64,000 nucleotides of DNA from Lamellibrachia satsuma (taxonomy: Eukaryota; Annelida; Polychaeta; Sabellida; Siboglinidae): contig BSQZ01000006.1 in NCBI GenBank assembly GCA_033239005.1, positions 7,899,162-7,963,161 on the forward strand, read 5' to 3'. A model generated the notes under the pieces. The model was given only the letters and a program-made list of their open reading frames with translations, did no database searches and was not told where the DNA came from. The translations under genes and the position numbers were made by a program. Positions 37,601 to 41,400 of the stretch are shown one piece after another; position 1 is the first letter of the stretch; each line of letters begins with the position of its first letter.

Positions 37601-38680
37601 CCCACTCTGAAAAGACTTTGTGGTTTTGTTCGATAAGGGGGTAGAACTACTGAAATGTCTATATAATTTTTCAAAAATAATGAATGGCAATTATTCGTTC
37701 AGTAAATGGAAGTTATTGAACATATAGACATAGACACCAGGTCTATTGATATGAAATTTCATATAAGGCATGATGTTGTTATGTGTGTGTTTCCGTCTAA
37801 CGTATATTGACTGAAAAACAGTGTATTTCATACCATACATGGACAAAAAAGTTAAATGTGTACACCTGATATTTGGTCTTGATTGATGGTAAAAGATTGT
37901 TTTGCATTAAGTAATAAAAAAACTATGTGAGATCATAAGATGATTAACAAATAAATGGTTGACTTAGGGTACATTGTGCGACGATTTGTCATTTTCTCGA
38001 TTTAGGGGGTAGGGGTACACAAATGAGGATTTCTTCATTAATATTGAATACATCTTGCCAATTGTATTTATAAAAGATAGTACATGTATATGAGAACATA
38101 CTGATATGAAATTATTTGGTATATATACTATGGATGAGAGCCTGGGACCAACGAAAGCATTAAGGATATATATTTTACGACTTCGTATATTTTATTGAAA
38201 AAAGTTTAGTTGTTGTTGCACAAAATGACCGAACCTATCAAATTTATAATTGAAAGTGAAACATTTTGAGATACAGTGCCGTTGTACATTCACTTATGTA
38301 TCTATCTGTGAATGTATAACAAGATTCAAGTTAAATTGGAAACCGAAAATTGTTGTTAATGTTCGGAAATTATTAGTTTATAGTTCAGTTGTTGGCAGGG
38401 GGTGCAGCCAACTCTTGTTTAAGCTCTTTAGAAATCAGCCCCAGGACTATACACTGTGACTGTCAATAGTACAGAAATTACAGAATTAAACAATTTATAA
38501 CTGCTAAACTGAACTAAAGGGGCTTTGTTCAAACTCCATTTTTTTATTATAAACAAGTGACATTGCCAGCGGCAGCGCCAGTGCTACAAGCATCATGTCG
38601 TGGAGCTGCACTCGTACACCTGCCAATGACTTGCCTTTGACTTTAGTCGGACGCTTAGCAACAGACTTGCTTCGGTCCAT
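804..38680 (-). CDS. INTS1: Integrator complex subunit 1, N-terminal third (17 exons, 3' end outside window)
   Basis: INTS1 is the large HEAT-repeat scaffold of the nuclear Integrator complex, which cleaves snRNA precursors and promoter-proximal Pol II transcripts. Exons, 5' to 3': 38680-38620, 32794-32762, 30682-30452, 25255-25059, 24599-24462, 24061-23914, 23720-23591, 23435-23249, 22328-22183, 21718-21577, 21013-20840, 19765-19657, 18234-18114, 17721-17644, 17056-16899, 2265-2169, 895-804. All junctions are GT-AG and every phase agrees, giving 2242 nt or about 748 codons. Conserved blocks that I recognise from vertebrate INTS1 include PGDFIPLGSK, ALLCGAVKYLK, FKAKGNALVSVL, LEDSLGERVWVD, RRQPMDG, LEMWLQNPK, RDAIWWLHTVVP, YYYKMDNWPPE, IDAVLNLCSYHHPEN and LYWKAW. 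Vertebrate INTS1 is about 2,190 residues, so about two thirds lies beyond base 1. Identification is by remembered similarity; no search was run. Confidence 0.93.
863..1817 (-). repeat. 73-bp minisatellite built from the exon 17 splice acceptor
   Basis: Thirteen units start at 863, 935, 1008, 1081, 1154, 1226, 1299, 1372, 1452, 1525, 1596, 1669 and 1742; spacing is 71-73 bp except one of 80. The first unit is the real exon 17 start. On the minus strand each unit holds 39 nt of intron, a TTGTAG or similar acceptor and 34 nt of exon (CTACGAGCCTCCAACGC onward). The array lies upstream of the exon in the direction of transcription. Some units have lost the AG. Confidence 0.95.
2169..2265 (-). CDS. 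INTS1: INTS1 exon 16
   Basis: 97 nt, acceptor CCCTTCCAG, donor GG|GTGAGT. It encodes FPVLQVEKLELIDAVLNL then CSYHHPENIVLP, very close to the family motif LIDAVLNLCTYHHPEN. It is 14.6 kb from exon 15. A GAGT microsatellite (about 2306-2332) lies just upstream of the acceptor. Confidence 0.93.
2660..2850. repeat. About 38-50-bp tandem repeat (CCACCCA / CATGCATACAC)
   Basis: Four to five imperfect copies of CCACCCACCCAAAACCCACC plus CACACATGCATACAC. The overlapping long open frames on both strands follow from the repeat and are not genes. Confidence 0.9.
3100..4150 (+). mobile_element. Non-LTR retrotransposon 3' end (reverse transcriptase C-terminus)
   Basis: The open frame 3196-3753 encodes the C-terminal region typical of CR1/jockey-group LINEs: LLPLNIKIMLYNTLILSHLN, YGLTAWG, AHTDPLFKSLNLLKVEHI and later LLKDKVTIHSLHGFSNYIK. 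A 3' tail follows with AATAAATATT and a TTCCTG short repeat near 4127-4143. The copy is 5' truncated and lies in INTS1 intron 15, antisense to the gene. Confidence 0.8.
4432..4592 (+). repeat. Interspersed repeat, short copy
   Basis: Shares ATCAGAATCTCCCACTTTCA, GAGTAAACCAATGG and TTTTAGGTGCATAGCACCC with 7795-7945 and 63235-63395. It ends near the pogo/Tigger-like element. Confidence 0.65.
4614..5597. mobile_element. 984-bp pogo/Tigger-like non-autonomous element (MITE)
   Basis: Flanked by TA duplications (4612-4613 and 5598-5599). Terminal inverted repeats begin CAGTCGAGCCTCGTTATAAC on the left and end ATAACGAGGCGCGACTG on the right, the style of pogo/Tigger elements. No transposase frame remains. 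It lies in INTS1 intron 15 upstream of the GT15 gene. Confidence 0.88.
5600..6389 (+). promoter_or_regulatory. Presumed promoter/5' UTR region of the GT15 gene
   Basis: Bases about 5740-5920 are rich in CG dinucleotides compared with the surrounding intron, and a donor-like ACA|GTAAGT lies at about 5918. A non-coding first exon is possible. Bases about 5965-6055 are repeated downstream at about 7502-7608. Confidence 0.35.
6390..7065 (+). CDS. GT15 gene exon 1 (signal anchor, stem, first half of catalytic domain)
   Basis: It contains the membrane anchor and the first catalytic motifs up to CRFQAK. The reading frame continues to a stop at 7110-7112, but codons past 7065 do not match the family. 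The donor is AAAG|GTAAAT. Both candidate ATGs (6390, 6429) have A at -3, and a minimal upstream ORF, ATG-TAA, sits at 6383-6388. Confidence 0.87.
6390..16075 (+). CDS. GT15/KTR-family alpha-1,2-mannosyltransferase-like protein (two exons)
   Basis: Exons 6390-7065 and 15555-16075 join in phase 1 (AAAG|GTAAAT to TACACCAG|GT), giving 398 residues, typical of the family. GT15 enzymes transfer mannose from GDP-mannose in the Golgi. A type II signal anchor lies at about residues 19-38 (LLCLLLAFISSAVVTYVYML), followed by a Thr/Ser/Ala-rich stem. Family motifs are KAAFVYLAHR, IGYRHMCRF, MWRLDDDS (DDD at 243-245), YNNFEV (Glu at about 315, aligning with the proposed yeast Kre2p catalytic glutamate) and YYHRWGDAP. 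The usual fungal EPD metal motif reads DDD here, and the His after WGDAP is Lys. A second in-frame ATG at 6429 would shorten the protein by 13 residues. The gene lies inside INTS1 intron 15, antisense to it. Confidence 0.88.
7100..7960 (+). repeat. Interspersed repeat, long copy
   Basis: Blocks at 7110-7165, 7380-7480 and 7795-7945 match the inverted copy at 63235-63690. The 150-bp block at 7795-7945 (ACCAGAATCTCCCACTTTTA, GGTGCATAGCCCCCAAACCA) also matches 4432-4592. It begins just after the GT15 exon 1 donor. Confidence 0.7.
7961..8698. other. GT15 intron, unassigned
   Basis: A 105-codon open frame at 8164-8481 has no family resemblance or splice context. Nothing else supported. Confidence 0.5.
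8699..8856. repeat. Foldback inverted repeat
   Basis: Arms of about 37 nt (8699-8736 and 8819-8856) pair with few mismatches: GATATTTGTGGTTTCAT against ATGAAACCACAAATATC. The spacer is about 80 nt. It looks like a small MITE or an imperfect palindromic duplication in the GT15 intron. Confidence 0.75.
8866..8902. repeat. ACGC microsatellite beside a foldback
   Basis: Alternating ACGC/GCGC units directly next to the inverted repeat at 8699-8856. Confidence 0.9.
9324..9398. repeat. 37-bp direct tandem duplication
   Basis: AAGACTGAATATTTTTTGTT and the following TTGTTTTGTTACATCACT occur twice in immediate succession with no change. Confidence 0.95.
9935..11980 (-). mobile_element. Internally deleted non-LTR retrotransposon
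   Basis: From 5' to 3' on the minus strand: a Cys-rich PHD-like segment (CYHCENCC and, further on, VCDSC, about 11690-11770), an endonuclease start (LHFLHINTRSLIP, AVAETWLNDYDSE, GYSPVRADR, 11349-11560), decayed reverse-transcriptase tail remnants (10690-10930) and a C-terminus (FTEVWNALPLNIQS, 10228-10449). The 3' end reads ACCACAGTGGAAATAAATATT. The catalytic reverse-transcriptase core is missing. Confidence 0.75.
12850..13010 (+). mobile_element. Short LINE reverse-transcriptase fragment
   Basis: A 48-codon stretch encodes LKEVNDFKYPGSCIDSTEQD followed by RKGLAWVAANKIKK, matching the L-x-V-x-DFKYLGS block of LINE reverse transcriptases (Leu to Pro here). Truncated on both sides. Confidence 0.7.
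13060..13137 (-). repeat. Antisense fragment of the 7.1-7.96 kb repeat
   Basis: TTTCCAATGGTGGCCATGTT and AATGTTTTGCATGATTGTAA are the reverse complement of 7730-7775 apart from a few changes. It precedes the putative small gene. Confidence 0.6.
13377..14087 (+). CDS. Putative small three-exon gene inside the GT15 intron (69 aa, unrecognised)
   Basis: Three segments splice in phase: 13377-13474 (donor CGAG|GTGAGT), 13738-13813 (acceptor TTATTTCAG, donor GTG|GTAAGT) and 14052-14087 (acceptor CTATTTAG). The joined frame runs MRRNPTKMKGDARVPAGH, through YVQVKITVKWGLKTIQKED, and ends RKEEDYEV-stop. An AATAAA follows at 14238. The protein is basic with an acidic C-terminus and no signal peptide or membrane segment. 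I do not recognise a family. The start is uncertain (in-frame ATG also at 13398; the frame is open back to 13305). It could instead be terminal exons of an alternative transcript of the surrounding gene. Confidence 0.45.
14238..14243 (+). promoter_or_regulatory. Polyadenylation signal AATAAA
   Basis: The hexamer lies 150 nt after the stop codon of the putative small gene, in TTGAATAAAAGTTTC, and a GT-rich stretch follows at about 14260-14285. It supports a transcript ending at about 14260. Confidence 0.4.
14262..15554. other. GT15 intron, 3' part
   Basis: AT-rich intronic sequence leading to the exon 2 acceptor. I see no further exon or repeat with a clear identity. Confidence 0.55.
15555..16075 (+). 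CDS. GT15 gene exon 2 (catalytic core and C-terminus)
   Basis: Starts after acceptor TGTACACCAG at 15545-15554 and ends with TAG at 16073-16075. It holds the DDD metal-site equivalent, the NNFEV motif, RWGDAP and THFFTDIGYKH. After the C-terminal stop no long 3' UTR signal is obvious. Confidence 0.9.
16076..16898. other. GT15 3' flank and INTS1 intron 15 start
   Basis: Must contain the GT15 3' UTR. No convincing AATAAA was placed. No other feature. Confidence 0.45.
16899..17056 (-). CDS. INTS1: INTS1 exon 15
   Basis: 158 nt, acceptor CTGTTTAG, donor GAAG|GTAAGA. It encodes LRLVCEVPVYENTLMRVL, LTRELQVNAADSLELADQ and LVRRAAPLY. The acceptor and exon start are repeated upstream (to about 17320). 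The following intron holds the nested plus-strand genes. Confidence 0.92.
17008..17325 (-). repeat. About 83-bp tandem array built from the exon 15 splice acceptor
   Basis: Four units with GTACTTCACACAC or diverged forms at 17028, 17111, 17189 and 17278. The first is the true exon 15 boundary. The second copy reads TGTTCAG|ACGAATG on the minus strand and still encodes RMLRLVCEVPVYENT. The third is diverged and the fourth has lost the acceptor AG. Confidence 0.88.
17644..17721 (-). CDS. INTS1: INTS1 exon 14
   Basis: 78 nt between acceptor CATGACAG and donor GG|GTCAGT. It encodes LKKALFMEKPEYYYKMDN followed by WPPEVDR, equivalent to vertebrate QPETYYKWDNWPPESDR. The junction codon with exon 13 restores the conserved YIHC-L reading. 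Confidence 0.92.
18114..18234 (-). CDS. INTS1: INTS1 exon 13
   Basis: Acceptor GTGATTCAG, donor TG|GTTAGT, 121 nt. It contains LRTFQKQIATIQRDAIWW followed by LHTVVPKM, an almost invariant INTS1 motif. Confidence 0.93.
18609..19515. mobile_element. Second, inverted and decayed copy of the 984-bp pogo/Tigger-like element
   Basis: Runs antiparallel to the copy at 4614-5597. It ends CAATCGTGCCTCGTTATT on the left and ATTATAACAAGGCTCAACT on the right, and internal blocks such as GAAAGACGAAGTG and AATTCGTCATCCGCATATG match. About 77 bp shorter and more diverged. It lies in INTS1 intron 12. Confidence 0.88.
19657..19765 (-). CDS. INTS1: INTS1 exon 12
   Basis: Acceptor TGTTTTAG, donor AAAG|GTCAGG, 109 nt. 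It encodes a helical segment (FLSLTDLITLTELLCITPSV) equivalent to the vertebrate FVVHITDVLAVSMMLGIT segment. Conservation is moderate, but the phases on both sides fit. Confidence 0.82.
19766..20839. other. INTS1 intron 11
   Basis: Unique-looking intronic sequence with no exon, RNA gene or transposon that I can support. Confidence 0.5.
20840..21013 (-). CDS. INTS1: INTS1 exon 11
   Basis: Acceptor CTGTCTGTAG, donor AAG|GTAGAG, 58 codons, phase 0. It encodes FQDLLCNRDDYLRAVRALVR, then HDFNFNEFALGLMEER, matching the family block FQDLLTNKDDYLRASRALLREI. A short intronic repeat array abuts its acceptor on the upstream side. Confidence 0.92.
21025..21175 (-). repeat. About 36-bp intronic tandem array abutting the exon 11 acceptor
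   Basis: Degenerate units around CAGTGAAAACACAATGTAAT repeat about four times directly upstream (minus strand) of exon 11. They carry pyrimidine-rich GTGTTTTCACTGTA tracts, and one gives an extra TTTACACTGTAG. Unlike the other arrays they contain no exon sequence. Confidence 0.8.
21577..21718 (-). CDS. INTS1: INTS1 exon 10
   Basis: Acceptor TATTGCAG, donor AGG|GTCTGT, 142 nt, phase 2 in and phase 0 out. It encodes ELLSQHSDNLKTLMMHAI, NELSNSRNPNNM and FNHSPELSAR, colinear with vertebrate ELLSAHKDNLGT and SSARNPNNM. Confidence 0.92.
22183..22328 (-). CDS. INTS1: INTS1 exon 9
   Basis: Acceptor GCTTGTAG, donor CAG|GTGAGA, 146 nt. It encodes LTRPAQDLLMAVCMNCDQ at its start and IRLKTKVLINHHLFCIR at its end, matching vertebrate LTRPAQDLLMSVCMNC. 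Its first 48 nt and the acceptor are the source of the tandem array directly upstream at about 22329-22735. Confidence 0.92.
22270..22735 (-). repeat. 62-66-bp minisatellite built from the exon 9 splice acceptor
   Basis: About seven units recur with GGGTCAACT or a close variant at about 22322, 22384, 22450, 22515, 22580, 22645 and 22710; the first is the true exon 9 boundary. Read on the minus strand, each copies the acceptor and about 48 nt of exon coding LTRPAQDLLMAVCMNC. Several copies carry CTTGCAG|TTGACC, closer to the acceptor consensus than the real CTTGTAG. Confidence 0.93.
22797..22940 (+). mobile_element. tRNA-derived SINE head, second family
   Basis: Reads GGCTTAGGGTTAGAGCACTG and GACTTTCAATCGAGAGGACA with a decayed B box (TTTTCGAGTTCATC). 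The layout is that of a tRNA with a 17-bp anticodon arm, but the stems no longer pair, so it is not scored as a tRNA gene. An antisense fragment lies at 27363-27425. Confidence 0.6.
23249..23435 (-). CDS. INTS1: INTS1 exon 8
   Basis: Acceptor CTCTAG and donor AAG|GTATGG, 187 nt, phase 2 in and phase 0 out. It encodes VLDLLRDHLTRRQPMD, SRNLLRVMSVACGYSEVR and AAQRLEMWLQNPK, nearly residue for residue the vertebrate block. Confidence 0.93.
23591..23720 (-). CDS. INTS1: INTS1 exon 7 (acidic/serine linker)
   Basis: 130 nt, entering in phase 1 and leaving in phase 2. The low-complexity acidic linker (SSFGEDEDRSIDSTTDNG, then SSSLSEDISSF) stands where vertebrate INTS1 also has a variable acidic loop. 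Support comes from splice sites (TTGTAG acceptor, AG|GTCAGTG donor) and phase, with little sequence conservation. Confidence 0.75.
23914..24061 (-). CDS. INTS1: INTS1 exon 6
   Basis: Acceptor TTCTTGCAG, donor GCAG|GTACGTG, entering in phase 0 and leaving in phase 1. It starts ILLEDSLGERVWVD and continues through FVQNVQSAFNTKF, as in vertebrate INTS1. The C-terminal part is serine-rich and less conserved. Confidence 0.93.
24462..24599 (-). CDS. INTS1: INTS1 exon 5
   Basis: 46 codons, phase 0 at both ends, acceptor TGTTGCAG and donor AAG|GTGTGC. It contains the signature CSLLKRDVSMNFKAKGNALV followed by ENWPDSFVK. This segment is very strongly conserved with vertebrate INTS1. Confidence 0.93.
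25059..25255 (-). CDS. INTS1: INTS1 exon 4
   Basis: 197 nt from acceptor TTCTGTAG to donor GAG|GTAAGC. It encodes an acidic linker (INDAEDSNDDEKIEALLCG) followed by AVKYLKMNRAKPDPAIYLGL, the first conserved alpha-helical block of INTS1. It enters in phase 1 and leaves in phase 0. Confidence 0.9.
25316..25381. repeat. TA/TATG microsatellite
   Basis: About 65 bp of TA repeat with TATG interruptions at its left end, in INTS1 intron 3 near exon 4. Confidence 0.95.
25400..25565 (-). mobile_element. SINE body fragment
   Basis: Same order of blocks as 30770-30950: CTCACACTTCACC, GGCAGACTTGTTCA, ACACCAACTTGA, GCGAAGACTATTCATTCACA. The tRNA-like head is missing. Directly next to the TA microsatellite at 25316-25381. 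Confidence 0.65.
25566..27362. other. INTS1 intron 3, unassigned open frames
   Basis: A plus-strand frame after an acceptor-like AACCTCTAG (26189) reads GGHLDVGRLYCPTKFLTWPL and a hydrophobic segment and ends at 26415. Another frame at 26826-27110 has no recognisable content. Neither shows enough to call a gene. Confidence 0.35.
27363..27425 (-). mobile_element. Antisense fragment of the second tRNA-SINE family
   Basis: The minus strand reads ATAGAACATTGGACTATCAA, CAAGAGGACCCAAGTTCTAA, matching 22815-22860. Only the head is present. Confidence 0.55.
27421..27583. repeat. Stem-loop repeat with TA core
   Basis: Arms of about 50 nt (27421-27471 and 27531-27583) are inverted copies (TATTCATCTGAAAACA / TGTTTTCAGATGAATA) around a core containing a TA run at 27491-27522. 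The motif CCAACGGTTCAT followed by TCGACCATATATA also occurs at 28991-29020 next to another TA run. Confidence 0.8.
27584..28984. other. INTS1 intron 3, nothing recognised
   Basis: AT-rich intronic DNA. Short open frames only. Confidence 0.5.
28985..29082. repeat. TA microsatellite with the same flank as the 27.5 kb stem-loop
   Basis: GTGCCAACGGTTCATAAAAC and CTCGACCATATATA lead into about 60 bp of TA. The second arm of the stem-loop is not found. Confidence 0.75.
29260..30260 (+). mobile_element. Rex-like/CR1-group LINE fragment, frameshifted
   Basis: Bases 29270-29400 encode GAPQGCVLSPFLFTLFTND and KFSDDTTVIG, the reverse-transcriptase palm with FSDD in place of FADD. Later frames give LVLNISKTKEMIIDF, SVKFFGSTISKDLSW and, at 29641-29895, FRLSQAILTRFYCAIIESVL. 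A C-terminal piece (RFNNRFYPQALRFLN) at about 30185-30250 is separated by about 270 bp of unrelated sequence. Stops and frame changes show decay. It lies in INTS1 intron 3, antisense. Confidence 0.82.
30452..30682 (-). CDS. INTS1: INTS1 exon 3 (disordered basic/proline region)
   Basis: 231 nt, phase 1 at both ends, acceptor TTTGCAG|GT and donor GGAAG|GTATGG. It encodes a low-complexity Ser/Pro/Lys segment (LTSKKPKLSQTF, then RRGSPTVQTYLYEELAKE) that corresponds to the RKRPKLS-type nuclear-localisation-like region of vertebrate INTS1. Codons past the donor do not match the family, so the exon stops at 30452. Confidence 0.82.
30755..31060 (-). mobile_element. tRNA-derived SINE, nearly complete
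   Basis: On the minus strand the head reads GTATAATGGTGAGCATGTCT (A-box-like) and GGGTTCGAATCC (perfect B box), followed by a body ending in GGGGTGAACCGGTGAAG. It lies in INTS1 intron 2. Related bodies occur at 25400-25560 and 41222-41400. Confidence 0.75.
31600..31690. repeat. TA microsatellite
   Basis: About 85 bp of TA repeat with ACTATATATA interruptions at the right end. In INTS1 intron 2. Confidence 0.95.
31878..32734. mobile_element. 857-bp TA-flanked MITE, pogo-like, different family
   Basis: Starts CAGTGAAACCTGTCCATAGC after TA and ends near GTCCGTTATGGGCAGG, GGCAAATTTTTCTG before TA. The two ends match in inverted orientation (CCTGTCCATA / TATGGACAG and CCTGCCCATAACGGAC), and further copies of the motif lie inside both ends. 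No coding capacity seen. It lies in INTS1 intron 2 region, just downstream of microexon 2 on the minus strand. Confidence 0.75.
32762..32794 (-). CDS. INTS1: INTS1 exon 2 (33-nt microexon)
   Basis: Acceptor TTCTCTTTTCAG and donor G|GTAAGTT flank only 33 nt. The exon encodes PQLPGDFIPL, and the next exon continues GSKPDSK, matching the conserved GDFIALGSK segment of vertebrate INTS1. It is phase 1 at both ends. The exon is too short for ordinary ORF finding and was located by frame and similarity. Confidence 0.85.
32795..34639. other. INTS1 intron 1, 3' part
   Basis: A short inverted motif (GTGCCGAATAAG / CTTATTTGGCAC, 33581-33657) has relatives at about 36030-36115 and may be a decayed MITE. 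No coding sequence seen. Confidence 0.45.
34640..35640 (+). mobile_element. LINE 3' half, reverse-transcriptase C-terminal region
   Basis: Two frames broken near 34833 encode FSDGVLKIFRAITNKNDQD, LSILEQWSDKWLLKFHPDNC, then TDLGVIINSKLSFDDHINEV, RSHLEYAIAVWYPY, LKLLKLHILAYRRLRGDMIE and WNSLPNSVIQA. This order is characteristic of CR1/L2-type elements. The 3' tail has ATAAGGTATC repeats. It lies in INTS1 intron 1. Confidence 0.85.
36390..37355 (+). pseudogene. Decayed repeat-associated ORF with HAFNGCD motif and Cys-rich tail
   Basis: In broken frames it encodes FYVTNGEECHLL, VPELRSD, EADSRLLLHASHAAHRGF, VVLRIPDSDVAIIASGVSHT, IGPDMCEAMIGYHAFNGCDS and, after a frame change, KYKKCAGSRCSCKRNRLTCT, GACRCD and a stop at 37353. 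This combination recurs as a mobile-element-like protein in invertebrate and fish genomes. The DSDV and HAFNGCD pattern suggests a PIN/XPG-like nuclease fold, and the tail resembles a CXC zinc-binding repeat; both are inference. It lies in INTS1 intron 1. Confidence 0.55.
37356..38619. other. INTS1 intron 1, 5' part
   Basis: AT-rich intronic sequence. Nothing supported apart from the exon 1 donor at its end. Confidence 0.5.
38620..38680 (-). CDS. INTS1: INTS1 exon 1 (start codon)
   Basis: The ATG is at 38680-38678. It opens a short basic stretch (MDRSKSVAKRP, then KVKGKS) like the lysine/arginine-rich start of vertebrate INTS1. The donor G|GTGTACG leaves phase 1, which is what exon 2 needs. 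Reading on past this donor runs into unrelated sequence, which supports the splice. Confidence 0.8.
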
Positions 38681-39140
38681 CGTGTTTAGAACTTTGGTAA
38701 CCTATGCTAAGTGAAATATCTGCAACATTTCAATTCAAAACAAACAACATCACCGATAACGCAAATCGACAGATGGGAAATCCGCCATTAACTGTTGGAG
38801 ATACAGTGGCGACAGCAATGCCTCGGCTACAGCAAACTCCGGGATGTGGCGCCACCGTTTGTCGTACACACACACTACGAAGGTCAGCGAGAGTTGGATT
38901 TAGCGAGATTAGATCTCTATTGGCATTAAGTGATCAATGTAACTCTCCAGATATAATACACAGGGGAAAATAATGTAGTCATGATCTTAATTATGTTATC
39001 TGATAGCTAAACTTGAGATATAGTCGTCTTTCGCATTGTCATCAACTATTTTTAGCACATGTAGGCCTATACTACGTTATATTATATAATAATGGTTGTC
39101 ATCTTTCTTTATTGTACCAAACAGCTTCATCGCAATCTGC
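38681..39140. promoter_or_regulatory. Presumed INTS1 promoter and 5' UTR region
   Basis: The block lies immediately upstream of the INTS1 start codon and separates it from a minus-strand LINE. No TATA box or strong CpG island is evident. A short plus-strand open frame here (38704-38973) has no family resemblance. Placement as promoter is by position only. Confidence 0.35.
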
Positions 39141-39149
39141 TTCCCTTTC

Positions 39150-40800
39150 TTAGTTTATTTTGTAAGCCTGAATATATTCTTTATTATATAAAATACTCCC
39201 CAGTCTTCCTATTCGATCTCTCATAAACATTACGTATCGTGTCAGTCCTAATTCAGCATCTGCTATATATATCTTTGTTGGCCCATATGGTTCGGTTGTA
39301 CCAATTATGTCAGGGTCAGTATTTTCTACCATAATGTTTAATTCGTTTTTACTATTTACTATGCTCCTTGCATTTAAACACACGCATTTAAAACCAGCGT
39401 CAGAAATGTTTTCCGGACATTTTGTTACTGGCTTGTGTTTACTAGTGGTCTCTTAATTTTCATGTTTGATGCATCTCTAAGTAACCCCCCCCCCCCCGGC
39501 GCTTCTAGTTTAAACAATGTTTACTGCCAAAAATATTTTTGATGCTACCCATGCATCAACTGTCGACTGTTCCAGAGAATTCATCCGCAAAACACTGCCG
39601 CACCCTTTCCACTTATAGGTGAAGCTCATCCATCAAAAACATCTCAGGCTTCCCAATAAAACAACACCACAAATCCAACTTCTTCTTCCCTACATAGCTG
39701 CTGAACTAGCACATTATTTGCCATCCTCCGGCAATTTCAATAACCCTGCTACCCATTATTGATGAAATCCATGACATAATTATTTGCTCAACTCTTGAAT
39801 GCTTTAGTGTTCTAACTAACTGCCTGCATTTCTTAATTATGTCAGTTGTAAAATTTTCCCCTTGTTGTTTGTGCCTACGTTTACTAGAATAGACCATCCC
39901 TTGCCAGGACCCTTGACTTTCTCCACCCTTTGTGTGATATCCTCTATTTTTTTGCCCATGGAAAACAAACTAGGGGCGGATCTAAGCTTGTTGCCAGGGT
40001 GGTCTCAGTCAGTCGTAGTCATATGTGTCGTTCTACTTACAAACGGGGGGGGGGGCGACATATGTGTCATTCTACTTACAGAAGGGTTGATATTAGCCGG
40101 CTGCTAATACTTCATTCTTTACATTGACACTAGTTCCGATGTAGGCATATACACGTTGTCCTTTACCGTAATATTTGCAGGGGTCAGTCCCCAGCAAACA
40201 CCCTCGCTTTCCTTGTCACACCTTCTATTACTCATTATCTCAGAGTAGCTCTTGCGTCGGTTCCCTTCCGTCACATTCTGTTCTGCAGCCGTGTCACTAG
40301 ACAGCACGTTGTCTACCTCTTTCTCGCCCATCAACATGTCAACTTTCCTTCCTGTCTCATGGTTATCTTTCACTCCCGTTGCCTTCCCTCCCGTCGCCTT
40401 CCCTCCCGTCGCCTTCCCTCCCATTGCCTTCCCTCCCGTCGCCTTCGCTCCCGTCGACTTTGCTCCCGTCGCCTCCCCCCTGCCGCCTTCCCTCCTTCCG
40501 CCTTCGTCCCTGTCGCCTTCGCTCCCCTCTACTTCTCTCCCGTCTCCTTCCGCCCTGTCACATTGTCTCCTCTCAGCCTCATCCCAGGGCTGAGGTGAGC
40601 TCTCCCTAACATCTCTCTCGTCGCCTCCCCCACTTTATCATCCACTGATCCCCTACTCGAACCACTGGCACAACCTACCTAATCATGGTCTCCAACTGAA
40701 GATGAGTTATTTCCAAGCTGCGACACTAGGTCTAGTCATTTGTCATCGAGCTTCTAGATTTCAGCTGTTGGTATCACAAAGTCTCTGAATTAATGTCTAC
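39150..40800 (-). mobile_element. CR1-type LINE 5' portion: ORF1 and endonuclease start
   Basis: On the minus strand the order is a Lys-Ala-Thr-Gly-Gly repeat segment (40370-40470), NRRKSYSEIMSNRR, GLTPANITVKDNVY, an esterase-like ORF1 stretch (TDIIKKCRQLVRTLKHSRVE, 39706-39897) and the endonuclease start CLNARSIVNSKNELNIMVEN with TDPDIIGTTE (39150-39380). The endonuclease normally reads ITE. Stops between blocks show decay. Confidence 0.75.
40370..40570. repeat. 15-bp minisatellite inside LINE ORF1
   Basis: Units of CCTCCCGTCGCCTTC repeat about nine to twelve times with growing divergence towards 40570. On the minus strand each in-frame unit reads KATGG or a close variant, so the repeat lengthens the reading frame without breaking it. 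Confidence 0.85.
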
Positions 40801-40897
40801 GAGAGGTGGAAAAAACCGCACCACGTACCACGATAATCCCGCGAAGTACGTACTAACTTTAATAGGCTACTGGTGCATTACTATTTTCCCTTAGCAG

Positions 40898-40944
40898 AAA
40901 ATGGCAGACGGAGGGAATGAAGCGAAAAACTATCGCACAAAAAG
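40898..40944 (+). CDS. Possible start-codon exon of an unknown plus-strand gene
   Basis: A good acceptor (TTCCCTTAGCAG), then AAA-ATG at 40901 in a strong context, 14 codons starting MADGGNEAKNYRTK, and a donor AAAAG|GTAGAT. The sense is coding-like but very short, and no partner exon in phase 2 was found. Confidence 0.25.
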
Positions 40945-41221
40945 GTAGATGCTCTAGTTGCTATATCAAAACATATTTCCGTTGAGTATTATACATATTC
41001 AGGGAATCACTTTAGTACGTATCAATGTGACCAACTATAATGACTATTTTGCAGACAATGCGGTTCGAATGTTAGGTGTTAACAGTAATGTGGTTTGTTG
41101 ATAACATCTTGCGCATAAAAATACCAAATTAATGTATTAAGAGAGCCGGTTAAAACCATCACAATAAAAATGGCAAAGGTACGTTCTTGTCATAGCGCGG
41201 CATCCCTCCGTAGGATTATTC

Positions 41222-41400
41222 AGAAGGCTTTACACTTAACTACTAGCACCAACTCGACTTCTCCGGGAAGCATTAAGCTTCGCTGCCATTACTGCGCGAA
41301 GACTATTCGTTCACATATCCAACAATATCTATTGTCAGGCACTCATTGAGCTGAGTGACCTGAAACAACGTGGACTGAACGGAGCTAAAACAAGTGTGAC
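41222..41400 (-). mobile_element. SINE body fragment
   Basis: Shares GGCTTTACACTTAAC, CTAGCACCAACTCGACTTCT, GCGAAGACTATTCGTTCACA and CTGAAACAACGTGGA with the SINE at 30755-31060. Confidence 0.65.

Noticed and set aside
38704..38973. Divergent gene sharing the INTS1 promoter
   Set aside because: An 89-codon frame with no recognisable motif, no splice donor and atypical composition. Not supported.
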